Shown here piece after piece: positions 4,890-5,654 of a DNA stretch of 5,654 nt (its first letter is position 1; every line of letters begins with the position of its first letter). A program made the position numbers and the translations under genes. The notes beneath the pieces were generated by a model that saw only the letters and a program-made list of their open reading frames with translations, had not been told where the DNA came from and did not search any database. Location of the stretch: assembly GCA_021159805.1 (NCBI GenBank), contig JAGHDT010000301.1:1-5654 (forward strand). The letters are read 5' to 3'. This DNA comes from Anaerolineae bacterium (lineage in GTDB: Bacteria; Chloroflexota; Anaerolineae; B4-G1; SLSP01).

Positions 4890-5654
4890 ATGCACCCCCC
4901 TGATACGGGCTCCAGAAAAGACGACCACATCCGCATCAACCTCGAGGAAGACGTCACGTCCACCACAGCGACGACGGGGCTGGAGCACTATCGATTTGTG
5001 CATCAAGCACTGCCGGGAGTCAACTTTGACGCCGTCGATCCCTCGACTGCTTTCCTGAAGCACCGGCTATCGTTACCCCTGCTGATCTCGTCGATGACAG
5101 GTGGTACCGACCGCGCAGGCGAGATCAACCGGATCCTGGCGGAAGCCGCGCAGGAGGCTGGGATCGGAATGGGGCTAGGGTCAACCCGGGCAGTGCTCGA
5201 GCGTCCTGAGGTCGCCTGGACATTTCAGGTCAGGAAATACGCGCCGGACATTCTCCTCTTGGCAAATCTGGGCGCCGTACAGCTGAATTACGGTTATGGG
5301 CTAGACGACTGCCGGCGCCTCGTCGATCTAACAGAGGCCAACGCCCTGTCCCTGCACCTTAACCCGCTTCAAGAGGCACTGCAGCCCGAGGGGGACACGC
5401 GCTTCGCTGGTCTACTACCCCGCATCGAGGCAGTCTGCCGGGGACTCTGCGTGCCCGTGGTCGTGAAGGAAGTCGGCTGGGGCCTCTCCAAGCGCGCTGT
5501 CCGGCAGCTGATCGACGCCGGCGTCGCCGCACTGGATGTCGCCGGTGCCGGTGGTACCTCCTGGAGTCAGGTCGAGTACTACCGCCAGGAGCACGCGGCA
5601 GGCCGCGAGCTCCATCGCCGGTCACGAGAGCGGGCCCTACCCACCCCGGAATCA
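4890..5654 (+). CDS. fni: Type 2 isopentenyl-diphosphate delta-isomerase (FMN-dependent), N-terminal 255 aa, cut by window edge
   Basis: Interconverts isopentenyl and dimethylallyl diphosphate, the starting step for polyprenyl lipids, quinones and carotenoids; it uses reduced FMN rather than the metal chemistry of type 1 enzymes. The TIM barrel is recognisable throughout: RKDDHIRI (9-16) for substrate phosphate, LPLLISSMTGGT (62-73) for flavin, GLGSTR (95-100), ANLGAVQL (125-132), HLNPLQE (156-162) with the conserved His, Asn, Gln and metal-binding Glu, VVKEVGWGLS (191-200) with the conserved lysine, and DVAGAGGTSW (216-225). About 100 C-terminal residues, including the second glycine-rich phosphate loop, should follow beyond the window. 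No frameshift or missing key residue is seen. ATG 4890 follows GGGAGG (4880-4885) by 4 nt, and the family motif begins a few residues in. It diverges from acpP, so two lipid-building branches share one control region. Confidence 0.95.
   Translation, partial: MHPPDTGSRKDDHIRINLEEDVTSTTATTGLEHYRFVHQALPGVNFDAVDPSTAFLKHRLSLPLLISSMTGGTDRAGEINRILAEAAQEAGIGMGLGSTRAVLERPEVAWTFQVRKYAPDILLLANLGAVQLNYGYGLDDCRRLVDLTEANALSLHLNPLQEALQPEGDTRFAGLLPRIEAVCRGLCVPVVVKEVGWGLSKRAVRQLIDAGVAALDVAGAGGTSWSQVEYYRQEHAAGRELHRRSRERALPTPES

Noticed and set aside
1..5654. Mobile element, CRISPR array, toxin-antitoxin or defence genes
   Set aside because: No transposase, integrase, spaced direct repeats or paired small genes appear; every supported gene is a core or common bacterial one.

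Overview
The window is ordinary bacterial chromosome, moderately GC-rich, with compact housekeeping genes. Five genes lie on the minus strand and one on the plus strand. The mix is a short housekeeping sigma factor, a DUF177 protein, a stand-alone acyl carrier protein, a type 2 (flavin) isopentenyl-diphosphate isomerase, and a methionyl-tRNA synthetase lacking the C-terminal tRNA-binding domain. This suggests a non-proteobacterial lineage. Chloroflexota is my best guess, but it is an inference from gene content and protein flavour, not something the sequence proves. I see no mobile element, CRISPR array, tRNA, rRNA or sign of recent transfer.

Layout, left to right. Positions 1-378 (minus) hold the N-terminal 126 residues of a polytopic GT-C type glycosyltransferase, cut by the window edge. 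Positions 482-2254 (minus) are metG. Positions 2255-2443 are intergenic, with a strong intrinsic terminator for the sigma-factor transcript and a weak candidate metG promoter. Positions 2444-3598 (minus) are the housekeeping sigma factor (rpoD/sigA), and 3644-4153 (minus) are a DUF177/YceD-family protein. A near-consensus promoter at 4189-4217 drives DUF177-rpoD, with a perfect 16-bp palindrome just upstream of its -35. Positions 4218-4480 are gene-free and contain several small dyads and the acpP terminator. Positions 4481-4714 (minus) are acpP. Positions 4715-4889 are a divergent promoter region, and 4890-5654 (plus) is the type 2 IPP isomerase (fni/idi2), cut by the right edge.

Transcription can be read unusually well here. 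Three promoters are close to the sigma-70 consensus: TTGACG-N17-TATAAT (DUF177-rpoD), TTGACA-N16-TACAAT (acpP) and TTGACG-N17-TATAGT (fni). The sigma factor encoded in the window keeps the residues expected to read exactly such boxes. Two strong terminators separate acpP, DUF177-rpoD and metG-glycosyltransferase into three minus-strand units. The most interesting point is regulatory. The acpP and fni promoters are back to back with their -35 boxes only 5 bp apart, so the fatty-acid carrier and an isoprenoid-precursor enzyme probably compete for polymerase. I did not find a novel multi-gene system.
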